DNA of 64,000 bases from an uncultured SAR86 cluster bacterium (lineage in GTDB: Bacteria; Pseudomonadota; Gammaproteobacteria; Magnimaribacterales; Magnimaribacteraceae), in the NCBI GenBank assembly GCA_902574355.1, contig CACGNN010000002.1, forward strand, positions 99,241-163,240, written 5' to 3'. The position numbers and the translations under genes were made by a program. The notes under the pieces are model-generated. The model had not been told where the DNA came from and searched no databases. It saw only the letters and a program-made list of their open reading frames with translations. This document shows, in pieces, positions 19,238 to 28,696 of this stretch (position 1 is the stretch's first letter; each line of letters opens with the position of its first letter).

Positions 19238-19975
19238 TTGAAGATCAGGATCCATAAGATCCTCGCAGATCATGGCATTGGATCTAGGAGAGGAATAGAA
19301 TCATTAATAAGGCAAAAAAAGGTTTTAGTTAATGGTCAGTTGGCCATCATTGGTCAGCTGGTATCCGAAAAAGATACATTTGAGATCGCAGGCAGATCGA
19401 TCAAGCTTCTAAAGAAAGATCCAACTAAAAGAAGAGTTCTAATGTATAACAAGAGGGTAGGAGAAATATCCTCTCGTAATGATCCTGACCACAAGAAAAC
19501 TATTTTCGATTCTCTTCCTAAATTGAGATCAGGCAGATGGGTTTCTGTTGGTAGGTTAGATATTAATACCTCTGGATTAATTTTATTTAGTAACGATGGT
19601 TCTTTCGCAAATAATTTAATGCATCCTTCCTCTAACATCGAGAGAGAATATGTCGCTAGAGTACATGGTCATGTGAGTGAGAAAATAGTGAATAATCTAA
19701 TTAAAGGAGTCAAATTAGAAGATGGTTTTGCAAAATTTTCAGATGTTCAGAGAGGAAGGAAAGGAAAAACAAATCAATGGTTTGCAATGGTTATCATGGA
19801 GGGTCGTTCTAGAGAAGTAAGAAGGCTATGGGAGAGTCAAGGTCTAGAAATTTCGCGTCTCAAAAGAGTTCGCTATGGCAACCTGTTTTTACCTGCGACT
19901 TTAAAGCAAGGCGCTTTTAAGGAACTTACAAAAAGTGAAATCAGTGTTCTTGAGCGTCAATCGATTGGCCATTAA
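19238..19975 (+). CDS. rluB: 23S rRNA pseudouridine synthase, RluB type
   Basis: This 245-residue protein has an N-terminal S4 RNA-binding domain (IHKILADHGIGSRRGIESLI) and a pseudouridine synthase domain with the catalytic Asp in VGRLDINTSGLILFSNDG. VIMEGRSREVRRLWESQG is the later family motif. RluB modifies U2605 of 23S rRNA in Escherichia. The relative RluE/RluF group is less likely because the gene follows scpAB and neighbours yciK, as RluB does. The start is TTG, three bases after the scpB stop. Its 3' end overlaps the convergent yciK by 35 bp. Confidence 0.88.
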   Translation: MKIRIHKILADHGIGSRRGIESLIRQKKVLVNGQLAIIGQLVSEKDTFEIAGRSIKLLKKDPTKRRVLMYNKRVGEISSRNDPDHKKTIFDSLPKLRSGRWVSVGRLDINTSGLILFSNDGSFANNLMHPSSNIEREYVARVHGHVSEKIVNNLIKGVKLEDGFAKFSDVQRGRKGKTNQWFAMVIMEGRSREVRRLWESQGLEISRLKRVRYGNLFLPATLKQGAFKELTKSEISVLERQSIGH

Positions 19976-20699
19976 TATCTTTACTCAAATCACTTATTAA
20001 ATATAAATAAGGATTCATAATTTCATTAGCCGAGGGATTAGACTCCGGATTCTCTGCAGGGTATGCCGACTCTCTCATTTTAGTTCTGACTGCTCCAGGG
20101 TTTATACAGTTAACTCTGATTGATGTGGTGTTCTGGAGTTCATTAAATAGGATTTGCATCATTGCCTCAGTTGCAAATTTACTTATCGAGTAAGCTCCCC
20201 AATAAGCTCTTCCTTTTCTACCAACTCCAGATGACGTCAAAATTATTGAGCTACTGTTAGATTCTTTCAAAAGAGGAATCAAATTTTTTGTTAGTAGAAA
20301 GCTTGCGTCGAGGTTGACTTTTAGTACATCTCTCCAGACCGAGTAACTATATTGCTCAAGAGGTTTTTTTTCTCCGAGTATCCCTGCATTATTCACCAGT
20401 CCGTCTATTCGAGAATATTCCTCTTTAACTGCTCCAACAATTTCCTGATAGTTTTTTTCATCAGCAGTTTTAAAATTTATAGGCTGGATGATCACACTGC
20501 TAGATGTTATTTGATTTATTTCTTCATAAATGGATTCTAGTTTCTCAATGCTCTTACTTAGAAGAATTAAATCTGCACCAAACTCCGCGTAAGTCCTCGC
20601 TATTTGTCTACCTATTCCTGAACCTGCTCCAGAGATAACGATTGTCTTACCTTCTAAAAGATTCGAAGGATAATTAAGTTTTTCGAATTGCATTTTCAT
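19941..20699 (-). CDS. yciK: short-chain dehydrogenase, YciK family
   Basis: The product is 252 residues from the chosen ATG at 20699. It has the NAD(P)-binding VISGAGSGIGRQIA motif, LVNNAGILGE, the catalytic Ser in LTSSGVGRKG, and Tyr/Lys in WGAYSISKFATEAMMQ. The stretches around GRKGRAYWGAYSISKFATEA and NCINPGAVRTKMRESAYPAE match Escherichia YciK closely, and yciK also lies beside rluB there. An upstream start (20756) is possible but would lie inside gph. The ATG at 20699 overlaps the gph stop by 1 bp (TAATG) and is much more likely. The substrate is unknown. Confidence 0.88.
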   Translation of the reverse strand: MKMQFEKLNYPSNLLEGKTIVISGAGSGIGRQIARTYAEFGADLILLSKSIEKLESIYEEINQITSSSVIIQPINFKTADEKNYQEIVGAVKEEYSRIDGLVNNAGILGEKKPLEQYSYSVWRDVLKVNLDASFLLTKNLIPLLKESNSSSIILTSSGVGRKGRAYWGAYSISKFATEAMMQILFNELQNTTSIRVNCINPGAVRTKMRESAYPAENPESNPSANEIMNPYLYLISDLSKDINGQSIDAQEH

Positions 20700-21355
20700 T
20701 ATTGGACTAAAGCAATTATTTCGTTCGCTTCTTCGAATACATAATCTGCTTTCCATTTCTTCACATTATCATCTAGAGGAATATATCCATAAGCAGCTGC
20801 ACCGGTGAGCATATTAGCTCTTTCGCCTGCTTTAACGTCTATTTGATGGTCACCAATGTAAATACTATTTTCTGGTTTTGAACCTGATAACGTTAGAGCA
20901 TGAAGAAGTCCATCTGGTTCAGGTTTTCGTGCACCTACGTCATCTGGACATACTAAAAAAGGAGGTTTGAACTTACCTAATTTATCTTGCACAATGCCTT
21001 CAGCAAATCTTCTCGGTTTGTTAGTAACAATTCCCCACTTAATTTTTTTCTCATTTAGTTCATTTAATACTTCTTCCACTCCATAAAATATTTTGGTGTT
21101 TGTCAGGCAGCAGTCTTCGTATATATCGAGCAACTCTTGTCTATGAGATTCAATTATCTGATTTGACTCGCCTTGTAGGTTGAGTGCATATGCAGCAAGA
21201 CTCGCCGCTCCTTGTGAAACCCTTGATCGTACTTGCTCATAATCTGCTTCACCAAATTTATACTTTTTTCTGAGTAAATTTACCGCATAAAGAAAATCAG
21301 GTGCAGTATCAAGAAGAGTTCCATCTAAGTCGAATGCGAAGAGTTCAATTTTCAA
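20699..21355 (-). CDS. gph: phosphoglycolate phosphatase (HAD family)
   Basis: Gph hydrolyses 2-phosphoglycolate formed by DNA repair or oxygenation reactions. The 218-residue HAD protein has motif I FDLDGTLLDT (Asp nucleophile near residue 9), motif II Thr in GIVTNKPRRFAEG, the conserved Lys in ARKPEPDGLLHAL and motif IV YIGDHQIDVKAG. It sits in a ubiG-gph-yciK operon with ATGA and TAATG overlaps. ubiG-gph pairs are frequent in Gammaproteobacteria. Another HAD phosphatase function is possible, but context supports Gph. Confidence 0.87.
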   Translation of the reverse strand: MKIELFAFDLDGTLLDTAPDFLYAVNLLRKKYKFGEADYEQVRSRVSQGAASLAAYALNLQGESNQIIESHRQELLDIYEDCCLTNTKIFYGVEEVLNELNEKKIKWGIVTNKPRRFAEGIVQDKLGKFKPPFLVCPDDVGARKPEPDGLLHALTLSGSKPENSIYIGDHQIDVKAGERANMLTGAAAYGYIPLDDNVKKWKADYVFEEANEIIALVQ

Positions 21356-22062
21356 ATGATTTCCTTTTTTGCATGAACCATGTAGTTAACTTTGATATCT
21401 TTACCAAGCCAATAGTTATCAGTTATGGGGTTATAACTTAATCCTATTGTTTCTTTGGAATTTAGGCCTGCATCTCTAATCCATTTTGCTAACTCGGAAG
21501 GTTTTATAAATTTTTCGTAATCATGTGTTCCTTTCGGAAGAAGATTTAATATGTATTCCGCTCCTATAACAGCAAAAAGGTAGGATCTCGGGTTTCTATT
21601 TATTGTTGAAAAAAATATATTTCCATCTTCTTTCAAGAGATTAGAGCAGCTCTTTATAATTGCATAAGGTGAAGGGACATGTTCAAGCATCTCTAAACAA
21701 GTAATTACATCAAATCTTTCCTCTGGATATGAGGATGTAAACTCTTCAATTGTATTTTGTATGTATTTAACATCGCTTCCTATAGATTTAGAGTGAGTTT
21801 TTGCAACACCAATAGTATTTTCTGAAGCATCTATACCAGTAACGTTAGCGCCCAATTCGTTGAGAGCTTCAGCAAGAATACCACCCCCACAACCTACATC
21901 TAGAACTTTCTTACCTTCCATAGAAGATCTTTCTTTAATAAAACCCACTCTTAAGGGATTAATTTGATGAAGTGGTCTAAATTCACCATCCTTGTCCCAC
22001 CATTTTGCAGCAAGTTCATCAAATTTATTTACTTCATCATGATCTAAATTTTTTATGTTCAT
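21352..22062 (-). CDS. ubiG: ubiquinone biosynthesis O-methyltransferase
   Basis: UbiG performs both O-methylations in ubiquinone synthesis with S-adenosylmethionine. The 236-residue protein shows FDELAAKWWDKDGEFRPLH near the N terminus, the SAM-binding motif VLDVGCGGGILAEAL, the acidic GIDASENTIGVAK, LEMLEHVPSP and the late motif THDYEKFIKPSELAKWI. It overlaps gph by 4 bp and diverges from pntAA across 53 bp, which must contain the promoters for both directions. Confidence 0.93.
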   Translation of the reverse strand: MNIKNLDHDEVNKFDELAAKWWDKDGEFRPLHQINPLRVGFIKERSSMEGKKVLDVGCGGGILAEALNELGANVTGIDASENTIGVAKTHSKSIGSDVKYIQNTIEEFTSSYPEERFDVITCLEMLEHVPSPYAIIKSCSNLLKEDGNIFFSTINRNPRSYLFAVIGAEYILNLLPKGTHDYEKFIKPSELAKWIRDAGLNSKETIGLSYNPITDNYWLGKDIKVNYMVHAKKEII

Positions 22063-22115
22063 AGTTAACTTTTTTCATTAAACTGTTCTTCGAAAATTCC
22101 AATTCAAAAATAATT

Positions 22116-23234
22116 ATGCAAATATTTTTTCCTAAAGAAGAGGATCACGAGATACGTGCCACTATTTTACCTGAAGTGGCCAAGAAGTTTACTGATTTGG
22201 GTATTGAAGTTTTGATTGAATCTGGGCTGGGAGAAAAAGTTTTTGTTTCTGATGAACAATATGTTGATGCAGGTGCAAGTATTTGCAGTGAAAAAAAAGA
22301 AGGGTATGGATCAGCCGATGTGGTTTGTAAAATAAATAAACCCAATCATGATGAGATTCAATCTCTAAAAAAGAATTCTATATACATCAGCTTTTTAGAC
22401 CCATTTAACGAAAGACAAATTGTATCTGATTTGGCTGCAGCTAATGTGAGCTCTATAAGCATGGAACTTGTTCCTAGAATAACAAGAGCACAAAAGATGG
22501 ATGCACTGAGTTCCCAAGCAAATTTAGCAGGATATGCAGCAGTAATTGAAGCCTCAAGAACACTTTCTAAGTCTTTTCCCATGATGATGACTGCAGCAGG
22601 AACAATCTCTCCTGCCAGAGTATTTGTAGTCGGTGTGGGAGTAGCTGGATTGCAAGCTATAGCTACTGCTAAGAGGCTTGGGGCAAGAGTGGAGGCATTT
22701 GATACAAGACCTGTCGTAGAAGAGCAGGTTAAATCTTTGGGAGGAAAATTTGTAAAAATTGATATTGGTGATACAGAGGAGACAGATCAAGGCTACGCTA
22801 AAGAATTAACTTCTGAACAAATTAAGATGCAGCAAGATGGTATGAAAAAAATCTGTTCTCAATCCGATGTAATTATAACTACAGCGCAAGTATTCGGTCG
22901 ACAAGCCCCTAGGATAATAACTCAAGACATGGTGGAAGCAATGCAACCTGGCAGTGTAATTGTGGACATGGCCGTATCTACAGGTGGTAATGTTGAAGGC
23001 TCCAAGAATGATGAATACGTTTTCCATAATGGAGTGACAATTATTGGAATGTCCAACTTACCTGGAGAAGTTGCGAGGGATGCCTCTCAAGTGTTTGGTT
23101 CTAATTTGTTCAATATGATTGATGAATTTTGGGATAAAGAAAATAAAAATATAAATTTTGATTTAAATGACGAAATACTCAAAGGATGTGTAATTACCCA
23201 TCAAGGTAGTATTGTTAACGAATCAGTAAAATAA
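22116..23234 (+). CDS. NAD(P) transhydrogenase alpha subunit, soluble part (alpha-1)
   Basis: This is domain I (NAD(H)-binding) of the proton-translocating transhydrogenase that makes NADPH from NADH using the proton gradient. The 372-residue protein has KINKPNHDEI, SMELVPRITRAQKMDALSSQ and the nucleotide-binding VVGVGVAGLQAIATAKRLGA, followed by EAFDTRPVVEEQVKSLGGKF. In Escherichia this domain is fused to membrane helices in one PntA. Here the chain stops after domain I and the helices are in the next gene, the three-gene form known from Rhodospirillum. Confidence 0.92.
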   Translation: MQIFFPKEEDHEIRATILPEVAKKFTDLGIEVLIESGLGEKVFVSDEQYVDAGASICSEKKEGYGSADVVCKINKPNHDEIQSLKKNSIYISFLDPFNERQIVSDLAAANVSSISMELVPRITRAQKMDALSSQANLAGYAAVIEASRTLSKSFPMMMTAAGTISPARVFVVGVGVAGLQAIATAKRLGARVEAFDTRPVVEEQVKSLGGKFVKIDIGDTEETDQGYAKELTSEQIKMQQDGMKKICSQSDVIITTAQVFGRQAPRIITQDMVEAMQPGSVIVDMAVSTGGNVEGSKNDEYVFHNGVTIIGMSNLPGEVARDASQVFGSNLFNMIDEFWDKENKNINFDLNDEILKGCVITHQGSIVNESVK

Positions 23235-23243
23235 AAGTTAAAT

Positions 23244-23522
23244 ATGGAAACACAAATCATACTTTTGATATTTGTATTAGTTCTATCAATCTTTTTAGGT
23301 GTTGAACTGATTACAAAAGTACCCTCTACTTTGCACACACCTTTGATGTCAGGTGCTAATGCTATTTCTGGGATAACTTTAGTTGGAGCAATCTTGTCTT
23401 CAGGATCTTCGGAGATTGTTACTATTATCCTTGGAACTGCTGCAGTTTTCTTTGCATCAATCAATGTTGTAGGTGGATATCTTGTAACAAACAGAATGCT
23501 TGGAATGTTTAAGAAGAAATAA
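23244..23522 (+). CDS. NAD(P) transhydrogenase alpha subunit, membrane part (alpha-2)
   Basis: This 92-residue protein carries the membrane helices of the alpha subunit. It has three or four hydrophobic segments (LIFVLVLSIFLGVELI, ANAISGITLVGAIL and VTIILGTAAVFFASINVVGG) and the family signature VPSTLHTPLMSGANAISG. It pairs with the soluble alpha-1 encoded 9 bp upstream and with the beta subunit encoded 3 bp downstream to form the proton channel. Confidence 0.93.
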   Translation: METQIILLIFVLVLSIFLGVELITKVPSTLHTPLMSGANAISGITLVGAILSSGSSEIVTIILGTAAVFFASINVVGGYLVTNRMLGMFKKK

Positions 23523-23525
23523 AAA

Positions 23526-24911
23526 ATGGATACTGCAATACTAGTTAATTTATTTTACATAGCTTCTTCAATTTTGTTTATTGTCGGACTCAAGATGTTG
23601 GGATCTCCCGATACTGCAAGAAGAGGAAATTTACTATCTTCTTCTGGAATGCTTTTGGCAGTACTCATAACCTTACTTGATCAGAATATAATCGATTATA
23701 GATACATAGCTGGGGCACTAATTGCTGGAAGCATAGTTGGCTATTTCGCAGCTACCAAAGTAAAAATGACCTCAATGCCCGAAATGGTTGCAATTTTTAA
23801 TGGATTTGGTGGTATTGCTAGCCTTTTAGTTGGTTCGGCTGAATATGTTTCTGGGACTTTTGATAATCCTGCCTTTTTAGGAGCAATATTTTTAACAGTT
23901 TTAATAGGTGGTCTAACTTTTAGTGGCAGTATTATTGCGTATGGAAAGTTATCTGAAGTAATCTCCGGGAAGCCATATCTCTATAAAGGACAACAATTTG
24001 TAAATGGAATTTTATTGATAGCCATTTTGCTTGTTGGAATAAATATGCTTTTCATTCAAGGTTTCATTGCCTCCGAAGAAACACTTATCTTGCTAATAGT
24101 TCTCGCTTTCATACTTGGTATATTGTTTGTAATACCTATTGGCGGAGCTGATATGCCGGTAGTGATTGCCTTGCTCAATAGTTTTTCAGGTTTAGCAGCT
24201 TGTGCTGCAGGTTTTGTCATTCTTAATAATGTACTGATTGTGGCAGGTGCCCTGGTTGGTGCAAGCGGACTTATACTTACAAATATAATGTGTAAGGCAA
24301 TGAATAGATCATTAGCAAATGTTCTATTTAGCGGTTTTGGAGCTGCTCCCGATGCTACTTCTGAGTCAACCCAAGAACAAGGTGAAGTCAAACCTATTTC
24401 TGCTGAAGATGCTTACTTAATACTAGAAGCTGCCTCATCTGTCTTAATAGTACCTGGTTACGGAATGGCAGTTGCTCAAGCACAACATGCGGTGAGGGAA
24501 TTGGGAGAGTTATTAGAGGATAATGGGGCAGAAGTTAAGTATGCAATTCACCCAGTAGCGGGAAGAATGCCTGGACATATGAATGTATTACTTGCTGAGG
24601 CAAATGTTTCTTACGATGTTCTAGTTGAACCTGATGATGTTAATCCTGTAATGGAAACTGTTGATGTTTGTATTGTAATTGGGGCGAACGACGTAGTTAA
24701 TCCAGATGCCAAAGATAATGAGGGCAGCCCTATCTACGGCATGCCTATTATTGAGGTGGATAATGCTAAAACGGTCTTTGTATCTAAAAGATCAATGGCA
24801 TCAGGATTTGCAGGTATTCAGAACCCTTTATTTTTTAAATCTAATACAAGAATGTTGTTTGGAGATGCAAAAGAAACTGTATCTACTCTAGTCTCTGAAT
24901 TTAAGGGCTAG
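23526..24911 (+). CDS. pntB: NAD(P) transhydrogenase subunit beta
   Basis: PntB has about nine membrane helices followed by the NADP(H)-binding domain III. In this 461-residue protein the helices fill about residues 1-270. Domain III then has VPGYGMAVAQAQHAVRELG, HPVAGRMPGHMNVLLAEA, VCIVIGANDVVNPDA and VSKRSMASGFAGIQNPLF. It is the last gene of the transhydrogenase operon. The spacer after it (24912-25067) contains a weak GCTT/AAGC stem followed by Ts and a TGCTAAAAT extended -10-like sequence at 24957-24965, which may serve gyrA. Both are weak calls. Confidence 0.95.
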   Translation: MDTAILVNLFYIASSILFIVGLKMLGSPDTARRGNLLSSSGMLLAVLITLLDQNIIDYRYIAGALIAGSIVGYFAATKVKMTSMPEMVAIFNGFGGIASLLVGSAEYVSGTFDNPAFLGAIFLTVLIGGLTFSGSIIAYGKLSEVISGKPYLYKGQQFVNGILLIAILLVGINMLFIQGFIASEETLILLIVLAFILGILFVIPIGGADMPVVIALLNSFSGLAACAAGFVILNNVLIVAGALVGASGLILTNIMCKAMNRSLANVLFSGFGAAPDATSESTQEQGEVKPISAEDAYLILEAASSVLIVPGYGMAVAQAQHAVRELGELLEDNGAEVKYAIHPVAGRMPGHMNVLLAEANVSYDVLVEPDDVNPVMETVDVCIVIGANDVVNPDAKDNEGSPIYGMPIIEVDNAKTVFVSKRSMASGFAGIQNPLFFKSNTRMLFGDAKETVSTLVSEFKG

Positions 24912-25067
24912 CCACTATTTTTAGGCTTAATTTTAAGCGATTTTTGTGGTCAATTATGCTAAAATTAGTGCAAGTTGATACTGCGAAAATCATACCAAAA
25001 TATTTCTCTTTCTTTTGAAGGATTTTCCTGTCATTTCAACAAATTTTTAAATTTTTGGATCTAAATT

Positions 25068-27611
25068 ATGGGTGAAATTGCTGCTAAGGAAATCGTTCCT
25101 GTAGACATAGGACAAGAGCTCAAACAATCTTATCTTGATTACGCTATGAGCGTAATTGTAGGCAGAGCCTTGCCTGATGCAAGAGATGGATTAAAACCTG
25201 TCCATCGCAGAGTCCTCTATGCAATGCACGTCTTGAATAATGATTTCGGTAGACCGCACAAGAAGTCAGCCAGAATAGTTGGAGATGTGATTGGTAAATA
25301 TCATCCTCACGGAGACAGTGCAGCTTACGAAACTATTGTAAGAATGGCTCAATGGTGGTCTCTGAGATATCCCTTAGTAGACGGACAAGGAAATTTCGGA
25401 TCTATGGATGGAGATGGACCAGCCGCACAAAGATATACAGAAGTAAGAATGGCCAGAATATCTCAGGAGTTATTGGCAGATCTTGAAAAGGAAACAGTAA
25501 ACTATGTGGAAAATTACGATGGCACTGAAATGATGCCAGAAGTTTTACCAACTAAGATTCCAAATATGCTCGTGAATGGTTCTGCAGGCATCGCTGTTGG
25601 GATGGCTACAAATATGGCACCTCATAATTTAAATGAGTCTCTGTCTGCTTGTTTAGCCTATATAGACAACCCAGAAATTTCAGTTCAAGAGCTAATGGAA
25701 TTCATACCTGGACCAGATTTTCCTACAGGAGCAATCATTAATGGTAAGGCTGGAATCGTGAGTGCTTACGAAACTGGTAGAGGGCGAGTAAAAATAAGAG
25801 CTAAAACTGAATTTGAAGATGAAGAAAAGGATAAGGCGAAAATTATTATTACCGAGATGCCCTATCAAGTAGTAAAAGCCAGATTGATTGAAAAAATAGC
25901 TGAGCTTTCTAGGGATAAAAAGTTGGAAGGCATAAGAGATATAAGAGATGAATCTGACAAGGATGGAATTAGGGTGGTCATTGAACTGAAATCCGGTCAA
26001 ATTCCAGATGTAGTTCTCAACAATCTATATTCTCAAACTCAGATGCAAACTGTTTTTGGTATTAATAATGTTGCGTTAATTGATGGAGAGCCAAAGTTAC
26101 TAAATCTTAAGTCAATACTTTCAGTTTTCTTCAACCATAGAAAAGAAGTTGTTTCTCGAAGAACATTTTTCGATTTAAGAAAAGCAAAAGAAAGAGGGCA
26201 CATCTTAGAAGGTCTCACCATAGCTTTGGCTAATATTGATGAGATGATAGACCTTATAAAGAAATCAAAAGAGGGATCCGAAGCAAAAAAGAAATTACTC
26301 TCAAAAAAATGGAAACCAGGAAAAATAACTGCAATGCTTGAAAAGGCTGGACCAGATGCTTGTAAAATTGATGTAACTGATAATTCTGTTGGTCTAATCG
26401 GAAAGACTTATCAATTATCTGAACAGCAAGCTCAAGCTATATTGGACATGAGATTGCAGAGGCTTACTGGCCTTGAGCAAGATAAGTTAATTAAAGAATA
26501 CGAAGAAATAATAGATCACATAACATATTTGTTAGAAATACTTGGAGACTCCGAAAGATTAATCGAGGTTGTAAAAGAAGAACTTTTGGAAGTTCAAGAG
26601 AAATATAAGGATGATAGACGAACTGAAATACAAGATTCAGCAGCAGATCTAACTGAAGCTGATCTAATTACTCCCGAAGATAGAGTAGTAACTATTTCTC
26701 ATGAAGGTTATGCCAAAACTCAACCACTAGAAGAATATAGGGCACAGAGAAGAGGAGGAACCGGAAAGACTGCCGCATCAGTTAAAGATGAAGATTTTGT
26801 TGAACAGCTATTAGTAGCAAATACTCATACAACACTTCTATGCTTTTCTAACTTAGGACAAGTTTACTGGTTAAAAGTATATGAGATTCCTTCTGCTGGA
26901 CGTGCTGCGAAAGGTCGACCTCTAGTGAATCTGATACAACTAAGTGAGGGTGAGAGAATAACAAGCATGGTGCCCGTGGAGGAATATGATGACCAGCATT
27001 TCATTTTAATGGCCACTCGCGCTGGGACAGTCAAAAAGACTGTATTAACAGAATTTCAAAATCAAAGAAAAGGCGGTAAAAGAGCAATAACTTTAGAAGG
27101 TGATGATGAGCTTGTTGGGACCACTGTAACTGATGGTAGCAAATTTGTTATGTTGGTTACTAATGCCGGGAAGGCAGCCCATTTTTCTGAAACAGAAGTA
27201 AGATCTATGGGAAGAACTGCAAAAGGAGTTAGAGGGATCAAGCTTGAAAAAGAACAGCATGTAATTTCCTTAATAATTCCAGAGGAAGAGGCTAGCATCT
27301 TTACAGTAAGCGAAAACGGATATGGAAAACGTTCAAAATCTATTGATTTCAGAAAAACTAGACGAGGAGCCAAGGGAGTTATTGCAATGCAAATTTCCGA
27401 AAGAAATGGTCAGTTAATAGGAGCTGCGCAAGTCACTGAAGATGATGAATTAATGCTCATATCTGATAAAGGTATGCTGGTCAGAACCAGAGTGTCGGAG
27501 GTGAATATTATTGGTAGAAATACTCAAGGCGTTACCGTGATTAGATTAAAAGATTCAGAAAAGTTAATTAGCATTGCTCCTATAAGTGAAGAGTTCATAG
27601 GAGATGAATAA
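25068..27611 (+). CDS. gyrA: DNA gyrase subunit A
   Basis: GyrA is the breaking-rejoining subunit of gyrase. The 847-residue protein has the typical start [20 protein letters not shown], the helix-turn-helix [17 protein letters not shown] and the catalytic Tyr in [10 protein letters not shown] (Y123). The gyrase-specific GyrA box is QRRGGTGK, followed by the six-blade C-terminal DNA-wrapping domain. The quinolone-pocket positions equivalent to Escherichia S83 and D87 are Ser84 and Glu88. It begins a long operon: serC starts inside its stop codon (TAATG). Confidence 0.97.
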   Translation: MGEIAAKEIVPVDIGQELKQSYLDYAMSVIVGRALPDARDGLKPVHRRVLYAMHVLNNDFGRPHKKSARIVGDVIGKYHPHGDSAAYETIVRMAQWWSLRYPLVDGQGNFGSMDGDGPAAQRYTEVRMARISQELLADLEKETVNYVENYDGTEMMPEVLPTKIPNMLVNGSAGIAVGMATNMAPHNLNESLSACLAYIDNPEISVQELMEFIPGPDFPTGAIINGKAGIVSAYETGRGRVKIRAKTEFEDEEKDKAKIIITEMPYQVVKARLIEKIAELSRDKKLEGIRDIRDESDKDGIRVVIELKSGQIPDVVLNNLYSQTQMQTVFGINNVALIDGEPKLLNLKSILSVFFNHRKEVVSRRTFFDLRKAKERGHILEGLTIALANIDEMIDLIKKSKEGSEAKKKLLSKKWKPGKITAMLEKAGPDACKIDVTDNSVGLIGKTYQLSEQQAQAILDMRLQRLTGLEQDKLIKEYEEIIDHITYLLEILGDSERLIEVVKEELLEVQEKYKDDRRTEIQDSAADLTEADLITPEDRVVTISHEGYAKTQPLEEYRAQRRGGTGKTAASVKDEDFVEQLLVANTHTTLLCFSNLGQVYWLKVYEIPSAGRAAKGRPLVNLIQLSEGERITSMVPVEEYDDQHFILMATRAGTVKKTVLTEFQNQRKGGKRAITLEGDDELVGTTVTDGSKFVMLVTNAGKAAHFSETEVRSMGRTAKGVRGIKLEKEQHVISLIIPEEEASIFTVSENGYGKRSKSIDFRKTRRGAKGVIAMQISERNGQLIGAAQVTEDDELMLISDKGMLVRTRVSEVNIIGRNTQGVTVIRLKDSEKLISIAPISEEFIGDE

Positions 27612-28690
27612 TGCCAAGAAAATTTAATTTTGGTGCTGGCCCAGCAACAATGCCGGAATCTGTTTTGGCAGAGGTTCAAGAAGAGCTATTAGATTGGAAT
27701 GGTCTTGGATTGTCTGTAATGGAAATAAGTCACAGAAGTCCAGAGTTCATAGAAATTGCTAAACAAGCGGAAAGTGACTTTCGAGATTTATTATCTATTT
27801 CTGATGAGTATGCTGTGTTATTCACCCATGGTGGAGCAACTATGCAAAATGCTATGGTACCTTTAAATTTAGCATCTCCGGAGGGTAATGTTGACTATGT
27901 AAATAGCGGACACTGGGCCAAACGTTCCATCAAAGAGGCCGAAAGATATACAAATGTTAATATTGCTGCCACCTCTGAAGAAGATGATTTTAAATACTTT
28001 CCTGCTCAAGATTCTTGGAAATTTTCTGACAATTCATCTTATGTGCATTACACTCCTAATGAAACCATTGGGGGTTTGTGTTTAAGAACACTGCATAGCT
28101 GTGATATACCTGTTGTAGCTGATTATTCTTCAGGTATTCTTTCTGAACCAATTGATGTAAGTAAATTCTCCTTAATTTATGGAGGAGCTCAAAAAAATAT
28201 TGGTCCTTCGGGCCTCGGTTTTGTGATCATAAAGAAAGATTTATTGGGAAAGGCGCAATCCATCACTCCTAATCTTCTAAATTACACTCTAATTAATGAA
28301 GGTGAGTCTATGTCTAATACTCCTCCCACTTTTGCTTGGTATGTTGCTGGTAAAGTATTTAAATGGCTTAAATCCATGGGAGGAGTTGAAGCTATTTCTA
28401 TAATAAATAATAGAAAAGCCAACAAGTTATATGACTATATTGATTCTTCAGATTTCTATTCAAATAATATAAATATAGAAAATAGATCGATTATGAATGT
28501 TCCCTTTTTACTAGGGAATGAAGATTTAAATGATAAATTCCTTGAGGTATCTAAAGAAGCTGGTTTGTTAGCATTGAAAGGTCACAGATCTGTTGGAGGT
28601 ATGAGAGCTAGTATATACAACGGTCTTCCTGAAGAAGCAGTAGATGCCTTAGTTGAATTTATGGATGTCTTTCAAAAAGAATATAGTTAA
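27611..28690 (+). CDS. serC: phosphoserine aminotransferase
   Basis: SerC converts 3-phosphohydroxypyruvate to phosphoserine (and works in pyridoxal phosphate synthesis) with PLP. The 359-residue protein begins with KFNFGAGPATMPESVL and has EISHRSPEF, FTHGGATMQNAMVPLNL, the PLP Lys in YGGAQKNIGPSGLG and GHRSVGGMRASIYNGLP at the end. The start overlaps the gyrA stop by 1 bp. gyrA-serC adjacency is typical of many Gammaproteobacteria. Confidence 0.95.
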   Translation: MPRKFNFGAGPATMPESVLAEVQEELLDWNGLGLSVMEISHRSPEFIEIAKQAESDFRDLLSISDEYAVLFTHGGATMQNAMVPLNLASPEGNVDYVNSGHWAKRSIKEAERYTNVNIAATSEEDDFKYFPAQDSWKFSDNSSYVHYTPNETIGGLCLRTLHSCDIPVVADYSSGILSEPIDVSKFSLIYGGAQKNIGPSGLGFVIIKKDLLGKAQSITPNLLNYTLINEGESMSNTPPTFAWYVAGKVFKWLKSMGGVEAISIINNRKANKLYDYIDSSDFYSNNINIENRSIMNVPFLLGNEDLNDKFLEVSKEAGLLALKGHRSVGGMRASIYNGLPEEAVDALVEFMDVFQKEYS

Positions 28691-28696
28691 TTTAGG

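Noticed and set aside
20700..20756. Longer yciK starting at 20756
   Set aside because: The extra 19 residues lie inside gph and do not resemble an SDR N terminus; the TAATG start at 20699 is better.
22554..23027. Open frames on the minus strand inside the transhydrogenase alpha gene
   Set aside because: They are Cys/His/Tyr-rich shadow frames of a well-supported gene and show no family motif or ribosome binding site.
24920..24966. Terminator and promoter between pntB and gyrA
   Set aside because: The stem is four to six A/T-rich pairs and the -10-like TAAAAT has no good -35 at proper spacing; mentioned only in the gene notes.
25300..25340. Quinolone-resistance change in GyrA
   Set aside because: The Ser83 equivalent is intact and Glu at the Asp87 position is acidic and natural in many species, so it gives no sign of resistance.
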